Notes under the pieces: model-generated
The model's input: only the letters and a program-made list of their open reading frames with translations
Told to the model about the DNA's origin: nothing
The model's database searches: none
Program-made: the position numbers and the translations under genes
Origin: CAYMLQ01 sp964390795
GTDB taxonomy: Bacteria; Verrucomicrobiota; Kiritimatiellia; RFP12; UBA1067
Assembly (NCBI GenBank): GCA_964390795.1
Contig: CAYMLQ010000331.1
Coordinates: 1 to 6,900 of the forward strand
DNA length: 6,900 nt
Direction: 5' to 3'
Shown: positions 6,171-6,900 of the stretch, in pieces
How the letters are laid out: each line of letters opens with the position of its first letter
Numbering within the stretch: the first letter of the stretch is position 1

Positions 6171-6674
6171 ATGGCTCAAGTGACTTTTAAGGGTAATCCG
6201 GTTAAAACTGCGGGCGACCTGCCTGCGGTCGGCGCAAAGGCTCCCGCTTTCACGCTTGCGGGGAAAGACCTGTCCGATGTGGGTCTCGAGACGTTCGCGG
6301 GCAAGAAGGTTGTGCTGAGTCTGTTCCCGAGCATCGACACGCCGGTCTGCGCGGCTTCCGTGCGCCGTTTCAACGCCGAGGCGGGCGCGCTGGGCGACAC
6401 CGTGGTGCTCTGCATTTCGGCGGATCTGCCGTTTGCGGCCGGCCGTTTCTGCACGGTTGAAGGGCTGGATAAAGTGGTCTCGCTGTCGACCTTCCGCTCG
6501 CCTGCGTTCGGCAAGGACTACGGCGCGGTGATCACCGAAGGCCCGCTGCGCGGGTTGCTTTCGCGGGCCATTGTGATCGTCGACGGCACGGGCACGGTCA
6601 TTTACGCCGAGCACGTCGCGGAGATCACGAAGGAGCCTGATTACGAGGCTGCCCTGCTCGCGCTCGCGAAATAG
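6171..6674 (+). CDS. tpx: Thiol peroxidase Tpx (atypical 2-Cys peroxiredoxin)
   Basis: The 167-residue protein has almost exactly the length of E. coli Tpx (168) and matches it along its whole course. Key blocks are VTFKGNPV at the N-terminus, KDLSDVGLETFAGKKVVLSLFPSIDTPVCAASVRRFN with peroxidatic Cys60, VVLCISADLPFA, GRFCTVEGLD with resolving Cys94, LSTFRSPAFGKDYGA, and EITKEPDYEAALLAL at the end. Thr57 and Arg132 of the peroxidase active site are also present. The enzyme reduces hydrogen peroxide and, in known members, preferentially alkyl hydroperoxides, forming a Cys60-Cys94 disulfide that thioredoxin re-reduces. It is usually cytoplasmic or periplasmic; no signal peptide is seen here, so cytoplasm is expected. 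It is probably transcribed alone, with its own promoter region upstream and a hairpin downstream. Confidence 0.98.
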   Translation: MAQVTFKGNPVKTAGDLPAVGAKAPAFTLAGKDLSDVGLETFAGKKVVLSLFPSIDTPVCAASVRRFNAEAGALGDTVVLCISADLPFAAGRFCTVEGLDKVVSLSTFRSPAFGKDYGAVITEGPLRGLLSRAIVIVDGTGTVIYAEHVAEITKEPDYEAALLALAK

Positions 6675-6711
6675 GTATGCCGCCTTCAACAGACGGGTGG
6701 GAGAGCCCGGC

Positions 6712-6738
6712 GAATCGAGCGAGTCGAGTGAATCGATT
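6712..6738. repeat. Three 9-bp imperfect tandem repeats within the tpx terminator hairpin
   Basis: GAATCGAGC, GAGTCGAGT and GAATCGATT follow each other at 6712-6720, 6721-6729 and 6730-6738, with consensus GARTCGANY. The same TCGA/GATTC-like bases continue in less regular form at 6741-6775. The repeats and the inverted repeat share the same bases, so the hairpin may have arisen from repeat expansion. Confidence 0.5.
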
Positions 6739-6756
6739 CGCTCGATTCTTTCATCT
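6712..6756 (+). terminator. Long hairpin after tpx, probable intrinsic terminator
   Basis: A 16-bp stem with a single G-T wobble (5' arm 6712-6727, 3' arm 6733-6748) encloses a 5-base loop GTGAA and is followed by a T-rich stretch (TTCTTTCATCTATTT, 6746-6760). It starts 38 bp after the tpx stop codon, so it would end the tpx message. The stem is only moderately GC-rich and the T tract is interrupted, so efficiency is uncertain. Confidence 0.6.
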
Positions 6757-6847
6757 ATTTCGATTCCGTCGATATTTCTCAAAGAATCTCCCCCCGGCAG
6801 ACGTATAAGGGTTGTTACAGCTCGGAAAAACAGGAACCCGCAGACCT

Positions 6848-6900
6848 ATGAAGAGCTTGGACACAGACCCAGTCGCTGCGGAAGCGCGCAGGCTCGAAAG
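6848..6900 (+). CDS. Possible start of a downstream gene (3' truncated)
   Basis: ATG at 6848 opens a frame that stays open to the end of the window and encodes MKSLDTDPVAAEARRLE. AGGA at 6832-6835 is a weak, rather distant ribosome binding site (12 bases), and TATAAG at 6804-6809 could be a -10 box without a recognisable -35. The 17 residues are hydrophilic and match nothing I recognise. It is listed because it follows the tpx terminator and nothing else occupies the region. Confidence 0.4.
   Translation, partial: MKSLDTDPVAAEARRLE

Noticed and set aside
6138..6782. 214-residue minus-strand frame opposite tpx
   Set aside because: tpx is identified along its full length; the opposite frame has no motifs and its IDSLDSLDS start simply reads the 9-bp repeats.

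Overview
The window is GC-rich DNA from a bacterium that I would place, tentatively, in the Planctomycetes-Verrucomicrobia-Lentisphaerae-Kiritimatiellota group. The reasons are a DUF1080-type (3-keto-disaccharide hydrolase-like) gene end, a sensor kinase with a Reg_prop/Y_Y_Y periplasmic propeller, an Rh-type ammonium channel, and a strong Shine-Dalgarno site before tpx. The phylum is an inference from gene content; no 16S rRNA or other marker is present.

Layout. Bases 1-201 are the 3' end of a plus-strand DUF1080 gene. After a 114-bp gap holding a 16-bp palindrome comes a plus-strand Rh/Amt-family ammonium channel (316-1500). Its stop codon directly abuts the stop codon of the last gene of a minus-strand cluster read from right to left: a large periplasmic-propeller sensor histidine kinase (5959-3041), a NarL/LuxR-type response regulator (3017-2382) and a secreted protein of unknown function (2376-1501). 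The gaps between these genes are 23 and 5 bp, so they probably form one operon. A divergent intergenic region (5960-6170) with an 11-bp-arm palindrome separates the kinase from tpx (6171-6674, plus strand), a thiol peroxidase. tpx is followed by a long hairpin built from 9-bp repeats, probably its terminator. A possible new plus-strand gene starts at 6848 and runs off the window.

How the genes may work together. The kinase would sense an extracytoplasmic ligand, perhaps a carbohydrate, and phosphorylate the regulator at Asp60. The secreted product of the third gene may act on, bind, or belong to the response to the same ligand. The ammonium channel and the peroxidase look like independent housekeeping or stress genes. 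The least described part of the window is the kinase-regulator-secreted protein operon. No mobile element, CRISPR array, tRNA or rRNA was seen.
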